Shown here in pieces: positions 35,737 through 44,877 of a DNA stretch of 64,000 bases; positions within the stretch are counted from its first letter, which is position 1, and each line of letters opens with the position of its first letter. The notes beneath the pieces are model-generated. The model had not been told where the DNA came from, did no database searches, and saw nothing but the letters and a program-made list of their open reading frames with translations. A program made the position numbers and the translations under genes. Location of the stretch: positions 78,946 through 142,945 of the forward strand of contig NZ_JAJHNP010000026.1 of assembly GCF_020819595.1 (NCBI RefSeq), read 5' to 3'. Origin of the DNA: Streptomyces barringtoniae (lineage in GTDB: Bacteria > Actinomycetota > Actinomycetes > Streptomycetales > Streptomycetaceae).

Positions 35737-37179
35737 TCAGGTGTTCCGCTCTTCCCGCTTGCGCAGCGCCACCAGTACCGCCCCGCCGATCACCACGAAA
35801 CCGATGGCCACGCCAGCGATCAGCGGGGTGATCTCGGAGCCGCCCGTTTCGGCCAGGTTGGTGTCAGGGGCGGTGGTGCCGCCGACCGAGGCGGGGCTGG
35901 GGGCGTTGTGGATCCGGGCCGACTCCGTGGTGATCGCGCCCTGCGTCTTGCAGTCGAGGACGCCGGTGAAGCGGTGGCTGAAGCCGTGGGGTCCGGTGAT
36001 CGTGAAGTCGTAGGCCTGGTCCTCCTGGAGCGGGACGGTCACCGTGCGGGACGTGCCCGCGGGGATGGTGTGCTCGGCGCCCATCAGCTCGAAGGTGAAG
36101 GGCTTGTCGCCCTTGTTGGCCACGAAGATGTCCAGGGCGCCCTTGGCGCAGTCCCTGCGGGCCGACACCGCCGGTATGGCGCCCTCGGCCGCCCAGGTGG
36201 CGGTCGCGGTCGCGGAGACCGTGGACTCGCTGGAGCCGGCCAGGATCTGGGTCTGGCTGCGGCTGTCGGAGGCGAAGGCACGGCCCACCGGCACCGTGGT
36301 CGACGCCTGCACGGTCAGCTGCGCCGTACCTCCCTCACTGTCCAGGGCGTGGGAGGGATCCCCAGAGGCGTCCTCGGGAATGTCGAAGTACAGCTTGGTG
36401 CCGTCCTGCGCGGACGTGATCACCTTGCCGGTCTTGTCGGTGATCCGCACCCCGCTCATGGCCGCGTCCGGCGGCGGACTCACCGTGACGGTGCCCGCGT
36501 TGGTGTGCACGGTCACCGGGCCGAGCACGTCCCCCGGCCGGCCGGAGACCGCCGGCGGGTCCAGGGTCAGCGAGGCCTGCGGCTCACCCAGGTCGCGGGC
36601 GCTCTTCTGCAGGTAGTCGGCGAGCTTCTCGGCGTGCGGGTCGACGGCGCCGACCTTCGCGTGGTCGGAGTAGCGCCAGATGGCCACCTGGGTGCCGGCC
36701 GCCGCGTCCTGCTCGGTCAGGGTGCCGGCGCCGGCCCGGCGGGCGAGCGCGGCGAGGTCGTTGACCTGGGGGTAGGAGTTCTGCAGGATCCAGCGGATCC
36801 GGCCGGCGTCCTTGTCGCCGCCCAGCGAGGTGCCGCTCCAGGGCGTCTCCTGGTAGAGGGCGTCGCGCTGGGTGGAGTTGTGGAGGTCGACGCAGTACGT
36901 CTGGAGGGTGCCCCCGCCGTCGACGGACATCTCGAACAGGCCCGCCTCCACGCGCTGGTCGCCGCCGTCCTGGTGGATCACTGCCTCGCCGTAGGTCTTC
37001 AGGCCGTTGATCGCGGCCGTCGCCCCGCCCTGGGTCTGCGGTGTCCCGTCGGTCCCGTCGGCCACGGCCGTACCGGCGCCGGACAGCACACCGGCCGCCA
37101 CGAGGCCGGTCACCGTCGTGGCGGCGGCCAGGCGGCCCGCTCCGGTGGAACGGTGGAACCCGCAGAACGCAGCAAGCAC
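35737..37179 (-). CDS. Thioester-domain surface protein with LAETG sortase signal
   Basis: 480 residues from GTG 37179, which has AAGGGGAA just upstream. Signal peptide (LAAATTVTGLVAAGVLSGAG...AVAD). The thioester domain shows YCVDLHNST (cysteine) and TQVAIWRYSD (TQxxIW, glutamine), expected to form an internal Cys-Gln thioester used for covalent attachment to surfaces. Two beta-sandwich regions follow. The C-terminus has LAETG, a span (PLIAGVAIGFVVIGGAVLVAL) and RKREERN, a class E sortase substrate signal. Likely cell-wall anchored adhesin on hyphae or aerial structures (inference). Confidence 0.88.
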   Translation of the reverse strand: MLAAFCGFHRSTGAGRLAAATTVTGLVAAGVLSGAGTAVADGTDGTPQTQGGATAAINGLKTYGEAVIHQDGGDQRVEAGLFEMSVDGGGTLQTYCVDLHNSTQRDALYQETPWSGTSLGGDKDAGRIRWILQNSYPQVNDLAALARRAGAGTLTEQDAAAGTQVAIWRYSDHAKVGAVDPHAEKLADYLQKSARDLGEPQASLTLDPPAVSGRPGDVLGPVTVHTNAGTVTVSPPPDAAMSGVRITDKTGKVITSAQDGTKLYFDIPEDASGDPSHALDSEGGTAQLTVQASTTVPVGRAFASDSRSQTQILAGSSESTVSATATATWAAEGAIPAVSARRDCAKGALDIFVANKGDKPFTFELMGAEHTIPAGTSRTVTVPLQEDQAYDFTITGPHGFSHRFTGVLDCKTQGAITTESARIHNAPSPASVGGTTAPDTNLAETGGSEITPLIAGVAIGFVVIGGAVLVALRKREERNT

Positions 37180-37452
37180 AGAATTCCCCTTCGAGCAGGA
37201 CCCGTTGGACGTGGGGGACGGTCCCACCAGCAGAATCGGCAGCCCCTGAGGGCATGCCCGGCATCCTATGGATCAGCCGGAGCCTCTCCTGCCGGTCGGA
37301 TGATCCGATGGGCGATCCGATCCGTAATCGTTATCGCCGGGACCGTCCATGAGCTGGGCATATCGACAAATCAACCGGTTCGTACGGGGTGTTGGGCATG
37401 CGGACGGGCACCGGCCGACTCTGCCGCGCCGCGCCGGAACCGGTTGCTGATG

Positions 37453-37935
37453 TCATGTCACCGCTACTGGCTCCGCCGCCTGTTGAGGCGTGCCGCTGCC
37501 CTCGTCCGGGGTGTCAGTGGGACGCGGTGTCTCCCAGTTCGGTTCCGGCCGGGTCGCCGTCGGCGGTGCCTCCGGTTTGGCCGAGCGCTGGAAGGCGGCC
37601 GTACCCCGTGAGAGGTCGTGGCCGATCGCCACGGCGTCGATGTCGGCGGAGGCCCACTGCTGCTGCCCGTCGCGCACCTCCGTGCGCACCTTCAGCCGGC
37701 CCTGTACAACGACCGGCTGACCCACCTCCACGCACGCGGCCACGTTCACCGCGAGCTGACGGTTGGCCCACACCGTGAAGAAGTTGGTGTGCCCGTGCGT
37801 CCAGCTGCTCTTCTCCCGGTCCCAGTAGCGCGCGGTCACCGCCAGCCGGAACCGGGCCGACGGACCCGCCGCCGACTCCCGGTACACCGGCTGGGTCGCC
37901 ACGTTGCCCACCACGCACACGATGGTCTCGTTCAT
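37453..37935 (-). CDS. ssb: Single-stranded DNA-binding protein
   Basis: 160 residues. N-terminal OB fold with MNETIVCVVGNVATQPVYRE, ARFRLAVTARYWDRE, FFTVWANRQLAVNVAACV and GQPVVVQGRLKVR, then an acidic/Pro-rich tail. The usual C-terminal DDDIPF-type acidic tip is absent, so this resembles the shorter paralogous SsbB of streptomycetes rather than the essential SsbA. GGGAGGGGAGCG precedes ATG 37935. Confidence 0.88.
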   Translation of the reverse strand: MNETIVCVVGNVATQPVYRESAAGPSARFRLAVTARYWDREKSSWTHGHTNFFTVWANRQLAVNVAACVEVGQPVVVQGRLKVRTEVRDGQQQWASADIDAVAIGHDLSRGTAAFQRSAKPEAPPTATRPEPNWETPRPTDTPDEGSGTPQQAAEPVAVT

Positions 37936-38294
37936 GTTCTCGCTCCCCTCCCCCGCCCGGCCCCTTCCGGCCGGGCGGACACGCGCACGGGCCCGTCCCG
38001 TACGGCCGTGTCTGTCGTGCATCTGTGTCGTGGGGGCGCGTACGACCGTCGTACGCGCCCGCACCTCGCGCCGACCGCGCGCACCGTCCGCCGTCCCTCC
38101 GGCCGGAACCGCCGTGCGATCGCCGCGAGCCCAGACTGCCTCCGCCCGGCCGGACCCGCTGAGAGCTGTGGACGACGACCCCACCTGTGGAAAACCCCGC
38201 CACCCACATGAGTGGCCCCCGCCGCCGGCGGCCCTCTTCATCCCCGAAAGGCAGCCGAGGAGCCCCGAAAAGCAACCGCGGACCCCGGAAACGC
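37936..38294. other. Intergenic region with inverted repeat
   Basis: No gene recognised. Contains a near-palindrome GGGCGCGTACGAC-GTCGTACGCGCCC at about 38033-38059, which could be an operator or a terminator for the minus-strand gene upstream. Confidence 0.45.
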
Positions 38295-38325
38295 CGAGGG
38301 GCCCCGGAAACACCGAGGCCCCTCG
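38295..38325 (-). terminator. Hairpin after the YfjP-type GTPase gene
   Basis: CGAGGGGCC (38295-38303) pairs perfectly with GGCCCCTCG (38317-38325), 27 bases downstream of the minus-strand stop at 38352. Confidence 0.6.
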
Positions 38326-38351
38326 CGCTCATCTCTCGCCCGCTGCGGCTC

Positions 38352-41105
38352 TCACCCCACTCCGGCCCCGCGCCGCGCGACGCGCCCGTACTGCTCCCGT
38401 ACCTCCCGGTACCGCAAGAGCTCCGCCGCCACCGGATCGAGCACCCGGGCCCGGCCGCAGCCGGCGGCCGCCTCGCGGAGCCGGCGTTCCGCCTCCTGGC
38501 CGTAGCGCCGGGCCGGGCCTCTCGCCGCCATCCGGCACCCCCACTCCACCAGCGGCCCGCCGACGATCCCGCACACCATCAGCAGCACCGGAACCCAGAG
38601 GTTGGGTGCCATGACCCCGACGATCTGGCCGAACAGCCAGAGGCCGCCCACGACCTGCAGCAGGGTCATCGCCGCCTGCACCAGCACCGCGGCCGGCCAC
38701 CATCCGGGCCGCGGCGGCCGGCCCGGCGGCAGTCCGGCCCGCGCCGCCAGCTCGTCCAGCGCCTCGGACAGCCCCTGCGACCCGCGTACGGCCGCCTCGC
38801 GCACAGCCAGCGCCCACGGCGCCGGCAGCCCGGCCGAGGCCCGGTCGGCCACCGTACGGACCGCCTGTTCCACGCGCTGGCGGGCCGTGGCCTCCTCGTC
38901 GGGCTGGGCCGTGCGCACCGGGATGCGGCCCGTGGTGGACTCGCCACGGCACTGGTACCAGCGCCACAGCCGCAGCCAGGGCGTGCCGCAGGCCCGGTTG
39001 GCGTTGCGCAGCCAGGCACGTTCGGCGGCCTCGCCCGCCGCGGTGGCGCCCACCGCGTCCGCGAGCCGCGCGGCGAACTCCTCGCGCGCCTCCTCGCTGA
39101 GTCCGACGCGCCGGCCGGTGGCGTACACGGGCCGCAGGTCCACCGCCGTGGCGTCCACGTCGGCCGACACCCGGCGGGCCGCCGCGCCGCGCTCGGCCAC
39201 GAACTGGCCGAGCACCTCACGCAGTTCCCCGACGCCGTCGCCGGTGAGCGCGGACAGGGCGAGCACGGTGGCGCCGGGTTCGCCGTACTCGCCGAGCGCG
39301 ATCCCGTCCTCGTCCAGCAGCCGGCGCAGATCGTCCAGAACCTGGTCGGCGGCGTCCTCGGGCAGCCGGTCGACCTGGTTGAGGACGACGAACATGACCT
39401 CCGCGTGGCCGGCCATGGGCCGCAGATAGCGCTCGTGCAGCACGGCGTCGGCGTACTTCTCGGGGTCGACGACCCAGATCACCGCGTCGACCAGCTTCAG
39501 GATCCGGTCGACCTGCTTACGGTGCTCCACGGCGGCGGAGTCGTGATCGGGCAGGTCGACCAGGACCAGCCCGCGCAACTGCGCCTCGGCCTCCGGACTC
39601 TGCAGCGGGCGGCGGCGCAGCCGGCCAGGGATGCCGAGCCGGTCGATGAGGCTCGCCGCGCCGTCGCTCCAGCTGCACGCGATGGGCGCGGCCGTGGTCG
39701 GACGTCGTACGCCGGTCTCCGAAATGGCCACTCCGGCGAGGGCGTTGAACAGCTGCGACTTGCCGCTGCCGGTGGCGCCCGCGATGGCCACGACGGTGTG
39801 CCGACCGGAGAGCTTCCGGCGGGCCGCCGCCTCGTCCAGCACCCGGCCCGCCTCGGCGAGGGTCTGGCTCTCCACACGGGTCCGGGAGAGCCCGACCAGC
39901 TCGCGCAGGGCGTCGAGCCGGGAGCGCAGCTGGCCGTCGTACGCCAGGGGCGGCGGGGTCTGGCTGCCGGGGCCGCGGCTGCCGGTGTCCAGGGCGGAGG
40001 CGCGTTCGGCGGCGAGGGCGGCGGCTGTCGCCTCCGTGACGCGCCTGGCGATGAGGCCGTCGTCCCAGGGCTCGGAGGATTCGGAGGAGGAGTCGGGGGA
40101 TCCGGGGGGCGACGGCTGCGAGGGCCCCGACGGCGCCGGAGGCTCCGCCGGCTTGGGGGCCAGGAGGGCGGCGGCGTCCGCGTCCACGGTTGCGCGGGAG
40201 ACGGGGGTCGGCGCGAACGTGGGCATGGGCGGGAGGGGCGGGATGGGTGGGAGAGGGGGGTGAGGTGCTGGCTTTGCGGTTGGGGCTGGGGTGGCGTCAG
40301 GGCTCGATTTGGCCGCCGGGGCCGGTCTGGCAATAAGGGGTGCTGCGGCGGTTGGGGTCTCTGCCAGTGAGGGGGTGGATTTGGCTGCGGATTTGGCTCC
40401 GGCGGTTTCCGCCCCTGCTGTGAGCTCCGGGAGGTCTGCCGTGGGCTCGGGGAGGTCGGCCGTGGGCTCCGGGAGGTCGGCTGTGGGCTCGGGGAGGTCG
40501 GCCGTGGGCTCCGGGAGCGGGTGCGGCAAGCAGAGCTGCGTGCCGCCTGCGGTGTCGGCGTACGTCCCCCGCGGGTTGTCCTGCTGCTCGCCGCCGCCCT
40601 CGTCCTCCGCCTGGCCCCTGTGGGCTTCTGCTTCGTCGGAGCGGGCAGCGGGACCGGCGACGAAAGCGCTGCAGGGATCGTCGGAGGCGACCGCCGAGGC
40701 CTCCGGGGCGTCGGCGATGTCGATGAACGGGGAGGTGTCATAGGGCTCCGAGAGGCTGGAGGTGCTCGCAGTGCCCGTGGTTCCTGTGTTGCCGTTGCTG
40801 ATGTTGCCCGTGGTGCCGGAGGGGCCGAAGGCGTCCGCATTCCCGGGACCGGATTCACCCGCCCAGCCGAACTCGTCCACCCCGTTCCGGCCGTCACCAG
40901 GACGCTCTGCACGCTCGGCCACGCCTGCGCCGTACGCCACCCGATCCATGTGCTCCAGGAGCCCGGGCTCCAACTGACCGGCGTGTTCCCCGTGCCCGGT
41001 GACGGTGTCGCCGTCATGGCTGCCGTGCTCCATGTCCCTCATGCGTCCCAGGTGCCTCATGTGGTCGGTGTGATCCGTGTGTTCCTGGTCAGTGACGGCG
41101 GTCAC
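38352..41105 (-). CDS. YfjP-like GTPase, membrane-associated
   Basis: 917 residues. The first about 390 are acidic, proline-rich low complexity with tandem PEPTADL units (about residues 200-230). The GTPase core follows: GATGSGKSQLFNALAG (P-loop), DLPDHDSAAVEH (switch II), LNQVDRLP (G4, NQVD), LALSALTGDG (G5). Two adjacent spans near residues 800-850 (AAVLVQAAMTLLQVVGGLWL and WVPVLLMVCGIVGG) anchor it. GTG 41105 has GGAGAGG 6 bases upstream and sits 3 bases after the upstream GTPase stop, so the two act as a pair. Function unknown; dynamin-like membrane remodelling is possible. Confidence 0.85.
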   Translation of the reverse strand: MTAVTDQEHTDHTDHMRHLGRMRDMEHGSHDGDTVTGHGEHAGQLEPGLLEHMDRVAYGAGVAERAERPGDGRNGVDEFGWAGESGPGNADAFGPSGTTGNISNGNTGTTGTASTSSLSEPYDTSPFIDIADAPEASAVASDDPCSAFVAGPAARSDEAEAHRGQAEDEGGGEQQDNPRGTYADTAGGTQLCLPHPLPEPTADLPEPTADLPEPTADLPEPTADLPELTAGAETAGAKSAAKSTPSLAETPTAAAPLIARPAPAAKSSPDATPAPTAKPAPHPPLPPIPPLPPMPTFAPTPVSRATVDADAAALLAPKPAEPPAPSGPSQPSPPGSPDSSSESSEPWDDGLIARRVTEATAAALAAERASALDTGSRGPGSQTPPPLAYDGQLRSRLDALRELVGLSRTRVESQTLAEAGRVLDEAAARRKLSGRHTVVAIAGATGSGKSQLFNALAGVAISETGVRRPTTAAPIACSWSDGAASLIDRLGIPGRLRRRPLQSPEAEAQLRGLVLVDLPDHDSAAVEHRKQVDRILKLVDAVIWVVDPEKYADAVLHERYLRPMAGHAEVMFVVLNQVDRLPEDAADQVLDDLRRLLDEDGIALGEYGEPGATVLALSALTGDGVGELREVLGQFVAERGAAARRVSADVDATAVDLRPVYATGRRVGLSEEAREEFAARLADAVGATAAGEAAERAWLRNANRACGTPWLRLWRWYQCRGESTTGRIPVRTAQPDEEATARQRVEQAVRTVADRASAGLPAPWALAVREAAVRGSQGLSEALDELAARAGLPPGRPPRPGWWPAAVLVQAAMTLLQVVGGLWLFGQIVGVMAPNLWVPVLLMVCGIVGGPLVEWGCRMAARGPARRYGQEAERRLREAAAGCGRARVLDPVAAELLRYREVREQYGRVARRGAGVG

Positions 41106-41108
41106 CGG

Positions 41109-42752
41109 TCACCTCTCCTTCTGCAGTACGGACAGCGCGGCGATGAGTGCGGCCTGGGGCTCGGGATTGACGTCCAGGGCGTCGAGCGGGGCCAGGCGCC
41201 GCTCGCGTTCGGTGTGCAGGACGCGGTCCACGTGCTCGTTGAGCAGCCGCCCGGCCCGGTCGCGCAGCCGCAGCGCGCCGTGTGCCCCGATCCGCTGCGC
41301 GAGCCCCTCGCCCGCGCTGCGCGCCCGGCGCCCGCCGAGCAGCGCGGTGGCGACCAGGGCGGCGATGGCCTCCGGGTCGGGCGCGGTGGTGCGTTCCAGC
41401 TCGCGCACCTCGTCCTCGGCGTACTCCTCGAGCTCGCGCCGCCAGCGCCGTACGGCGAGACCGATGCGGTGTTCGGTGCTCTCCGCGGGGGACTCCCCGG
41501 CGGCGAGGGCCGGGTCGGCTCCGGCCGGCTCGTTCCGCCAGGCCTCGTCGACGCGCTCGTCCGCGGCGGTGACCGAGCACAGCAGCAGGGCGGCCAGACT
41601 CTCCACGAGCGCGTCGAGGAGTTCGCCGGGGGTGCAGTCCAGGGGGAAGGCCCGCCAGCGTTTGAGGGCGTCTCCGGCGAGTACGGCGCCGGACTGGAGC
41701 CGGCCGCGTACACGCGCGTGCTCGCCGTCGTAGGCGGTCTCCACGGCGGAGGTGAGCCGGAGTGCGGCGGCGTACTGGGCGGCGGCGGCGCTGGCCAGCT
41801 CGGGCATGCGGGACTTGAGCGAGTCCAGGAGGCCATGGACCGTACGGGCCATGACCTGCTCCCGGGCCGCGGGGTCCTGGGCGTGCTGCGCGAGCCAGCT
41901 CTTCAGCGGCGCCACGGCGGTGGCGGGCAGCAGACCGGCGCCCCAGGCGGACTCGGGCAGCTCGGGCACGGTGAAGCGCGGTACATGGCCGAGGCCGGCC
42001 TTGGTGAGCAGGGCGCCGTACTGCCGGGAGACCTCGGAGACGACCTGGTGGGGCACCCGGTCCAGGACGGTCACGAGGGTGGCGTCGTACTCCTTGGCGG
42101 TGCGCAGCAGTTGCCAGGGGACGGCGTCGGCGTAGCGGGCGGCCGTGGTGACCATGATCCAGATGTCGGCGGCACAGATCAGCTCGGCGGCGAGGACGCG
42201 GTTGTCGGCGATCAGGGAGTCGATGTCGGGGGCGTCGAGGAGGGCGAGCCCCCGCGGGACGGTGTCGGCGGTCTCGACGCGCAGCACGCGCGCGGGGGAC
42301 TCGCCGGTCGGGAGGAGCTCGTCGGAGTCCTCCTGGGGCGCCCACACGCGCGCGAGATCGGGCAGCACGCGCGTGTCGCCGAACCAGTGATGATCCTCCG
42401 GATGGCAGACGAGCACCGGCGTCCGCGTGGTCGGCCGCAGGACCCCCGCCTCGCTCACCCGGCGGCCGACGAGCGAGTTGACGAGCGTCGACTTGCCGGC
42501 GCCGGTGGACCCGCCGACGACGGCCAGCAGCGGCGCCTCGGGCTCCCGTAGGCGGGGTACCAGGTAGTCGTCGAGTTGCGCGAGGAGTTCGTCGCGGTTG
42601 GCACGCGCGCGTGGCGCCCCGGGCAGGGGCAGCGGAAAGCGTGCGGCGGCGACACGGTCGCGCAATGCAGAGAGTGTGTCGAGCAGCTGAGGCCGAACGT
42701 CCAAGGTCACCACATGCGAAGAATGCCCAATTTTAGGGTGATTCTGAAGCAT
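41109..42752 (-). CDS. Dynamin-family/YfjP-type GTPase
   Basis: About 547 residues. GGSTGAGKSTLVNSLVG is the P-loop; VLRPTTRTPVLVCHPEDHHWF the switch I region; LLDAPDIDSLIADNR switch II; VLDRVPHQV lies where the G4 motif should be. The rest is helical (stalk-like) without clear spans. ATG 42752 gives MLQNHPKIGHSSH before the conserved VVTLDVRPQLLDTL; GTG starts at about 42710 would give that shorter protein. No start has a convincing ribosome site. Partner of the following GTPase gene. Confidence 0.82.
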   Translation of the reverse strand: MLQNHPKIGHSSHVVTLDVRPQLLDTLSALRDRVAAARFPLPLPGAPRARANRDELLAQLDDYLVPRLREPEAPLLAVVGGSTGAGKSTLVNSLVGRRVSEAGVLRPTTRTPVLVCHPEDHHWFGDTRVLPDLARVWAPQEDSDELLPTGESPARVLRVETADTVPRGLALLDAPDIDSLIADNRVLAAELICAADIWIMVTTAARYADAVPWQLLRTAKEYDATLVTVLDRVPHQVVSEVSRQYGALLTKAGLGHVPRFTVPELPESAWGAGLLPATAVAPLKSWLAQHAQDPAAREQVMARTVHGLLDSLKSRMPELASAAAAQYAAALRLTSAVETAYDGEHARVRGRLQSGAVLAGDALKRWRAFPLDCTPGELLDALVESLAALLLCSVTAADERVDEAWRNEPAGADPALAAGESPAESTEHRIGLAVRRWRRELEEYAEDEVRELERTTAPDPEAIAALVATALLGGRRARSAGEGLAQRIGAHGALRLRDRAGRLLNEHVDRVLHTERERRLAPLDALDVNPEPQAALIAALSVLQKER

Positions 42753-42986
42753 ATAGACATGTCTGCGCGCCGACGGGACAGAAAGGACGCAAGGGATGAC
42801 TGGGACACGGGCACAGCCCAGGCATAACGAGTGCACAACACCCGGTGCGCCGGAGGCCAAAAGCGGTGCACGATTCGTACCTGCCTGCGATTATCGGGAT
42901 CGCTTCACCAAACCTCCACATCGAGCCACGGAGGCGAAGCGACAGGGTCGAGGAACAGGGAGCTTTATCCTTGGTCCCGCCACCAG

Positions 42987-43059
42987 GCCCCCGTAGCTCA
43001 GTGGATAGAGCAGGCGCCTTCTAAGCGCTTGGCCGCAGGTTCGAGTCCTGCCGGGGGCG
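42987..43059 (+). tRNA. tRNA-Arg (anticodon TCT)
   Basis: 73 bases. Acceptor GCCCCCG pairs with CGGGGGC; D-arm GCTC-N-GAGC; anticodon stem GCGCC/GGCGC-type with loop CTTCTAA (anticodon TCT); T-arm CGCAGGTTCGAGTCCTGC. No encoded CCA. Its 3' part is the left copy of a 47-bp repeat and is therefore the integration target of the island to the right. Confidence 0.93.
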
Positions 43060-43060
43060 C
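43014..43060 (+). repeat. attL: 3' part of tRNA-Arg(TCT)
   Basis: 47 bases running from the anticodon stem to one base past the tRNA end, identical to 62537-62583 in the same orientation. Similarity continues through the terminator that follows. Confidence 0.85.
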
Positions 43061-43067
43061 AAGTCTC

Positions 43068-43093
43068 AGCCCTCCCGTTTGGGAGGGCTTTTT
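43068..43093 (+). terminator. tRNA-Arg terminator
   Basis: AGCCCTCCC-GTTT-GGGAGGGCT followed by a T run; nearly identical copy at 62592-62617 beside the right repeat. Confidence 0.88.
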
Positions 43094-43335
43094 GCTGTTC
43101 AGGATGGGTGCAGCCGCGCGCAGAGGAGCGCCGGACCGTTCCCCGGTGACCGCGGAGAGGCTCCGGCACTGTCCGGCTGTCACCGGGTTTCTGCGGGTGG
43201 CGGCGGTGAATACGCGGAGAAGGTCTCCGGCCACCGTCAGGCCGTGCAAGCAGGGCGGGGAGGGAAGATCGAGCCAGGATCGCTGCTCGACGTCCCCGAG
43301 CTGCCTCGAGATGCACAGAGCAGATGAACGTGCGG

Positions 43336-44352
43336 TCACCCGGCGGCCGGCACGGCACCCTCGCCGAAGGTGGCAACGTCCTGCGGCGCCATGTCCCCGC
43401 GGAGGCGGATGAACCGTACCGGATGCCGCCAGACCCCCCTGTCCTGGGCGGTGTCCACGTCGATCTCCGCGACCAGTGCAGGCTCGACGAGGACGACGTC
43501 GAGCGGTGTCCGAGACGCCCACGACGTCGTGAATCGCACGCCCTCCCACGGGTGCCCAGGGCTGGCAGCCGTGAGCCTGCCGGCGAGGCTCCGGGCCGCC
43601 TCCGGGTACAGCCGGGTGCTACGGGCGACCACCTGCAAGGCTCCGTCCTGGTCGTAGCGGCCCATCAGGAGGCTCTGCGGGCGGTGCAGGGTGCCCGTGA
43701 TCGCCCCAACGATGCCTTCGGTGGTGTTCCTGCGGCGGATCTTGTATCAACCCCGAACGTCCGGGGGGTATCGCTGGTCCCGCCCGCGGATCACCAGCCC
43801 CTCAACGCCTGGCACCTGCGTCCACGCGACTAGCCACTCCTGTGCGGTCCGGACGTCACTCATCTGGGGGCACAGCGTCCATGGCGTGATCAGCCCCTGC
43901 ACGCTGAACAGACACTCCAGCCTCTCGCGCCGACGTCCGTACGGCTCACGGAGCAACTCCTGCCCGTCGGCTTGCAGGTCATCAAAGGCGATGAAGTGCG
44001 CGGGCAGCTCCTCGGACAGCCGTACGGCTGTCCGACCGCTGGAAGCGACACGGCGCCGCAGCGCCTCGAAGGACAGCTGCTCGCCGGCCCAGACGACCAG
44101 TTCGCCATCGAGGACGAGCCCATCGGGTAGATCTCCGGCGGCCTGGCCCAGGTCGGGAAAGCGCCCCTGAATGAAGGCGCCCCGACGGGACTGGAGAACC
44201 GCCGAGCCGCGAGCGGGGCTCGGGGTGAAGAACAGGGCACGGTAGCCGTCGAACTTGGGCTGAAAGATCAAGCCGCCGGGCAGCGCTCCGGGCGGAGGCA
44301 ACTGGTCACGGGCCTGCGCCAACTTCGGTTCTACCGGGGGCCGTAGCACCAT
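43336..44352 (-). pseudogene. ATP-dependent DNA ligase interrupted by a nonsense codon
   Basis: A single minus-strand frame of about 338 codons. The N-terminal part (44352-43750) has the adenylation motif FQPKFDGYRALFF (nucleophilic lysine), SRRGAF, LDGELVVW and GVEGLVIRGRD. It then meets TGA at 43747-43749 exactly where ligases have tryptophan (VRG-W-YK), and continues in the same frame as YKIRRRNTTEGIVGAITGTL...LMGRYDQDGALQVVAR, the OB-fold half. A TGG-to-TGA change explains it. Related ligases are the short LigC/LigD-type repair enzymes. The truncated 201-residue product would lack the OB domain. Confidence 0.82.
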
Positions 44353-44700
44353 ACGTCCGGTCTACGTCTGGGACACCGGCCCCGCGACTTGGAAGGAGCG
44401 GTAGCCGGCTCCGTGCGACCGCGCCGGCCGATGAGACTTTCCCTGCCGCATCAAGCCCCGGCTGCGCTCCGCTCCGCCGGGCGCGCTTCCCGGCTCCGCT
44501 GCGCGCTGCGCTCCTGTCTTCGGCCCGCTGCGCGCACGCTGCGCCGACGCGCGCCCACGTGTGGATAGGGCCGAAGGCCATGAGTCGAGCACCGCACGGA
44601 GCGGCCACGGTCAGAACGAGCCTCCGGCGGGGGCGCTCAGGCTCCGAGATGGAGGGGGCTCCGTTCGCGAGTGCCGGCCGGTGAGTGGCGTGCGCGGGGG
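44353..44700. other. Intergenic, no gene recognised
   Basis: Very GC-rich with short direct repeats of GCTGCGC/GCTCCGC type (44450-44550); no supported coding frame. Confidence 0.5.
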
Positions 44701-44745
44701 GCTCCCATCCCGTCTGCCGTCGACCCAGGCAGACGGGATGGGAGC
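44701..44745. repeat. Perfect 18-bp inverted repeat
   Basis: GCTCCCATCCCGTCTGCC (44701-44718) is exactly complementary to GGCAGACGGGATGGGAGC (44728-44745), 9-base loop. No T run follows; could be a terminator or a recombination-related hairpin. Confidence 0.7.
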
Positions 44746-44840
44746 TGGGGAAGGTGGTGGGTACTGGACACCCGCAACTTCTGGCAGGGATAAAGATCGC
44801 GCTAAAGACCTGATCGGTAGGCGCCGTGCGCCGGAAGTGA

Positions 44841-44873
44841 CGTCGGGGGCGGCCGGACCGGCCGCCCCCGACG
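44841..44873 (-). terminator. Strong GC-rich hairpin terminator
   Basis: CGTCGGGGGCGGCCGG pairs with CCGGCCGCCCCCGACG (16 bp), starting 4 bases beyond the stop of the minus-strand membrane protein. Confidence 0.7.
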
Positions 44874-44877
44874 TGTG

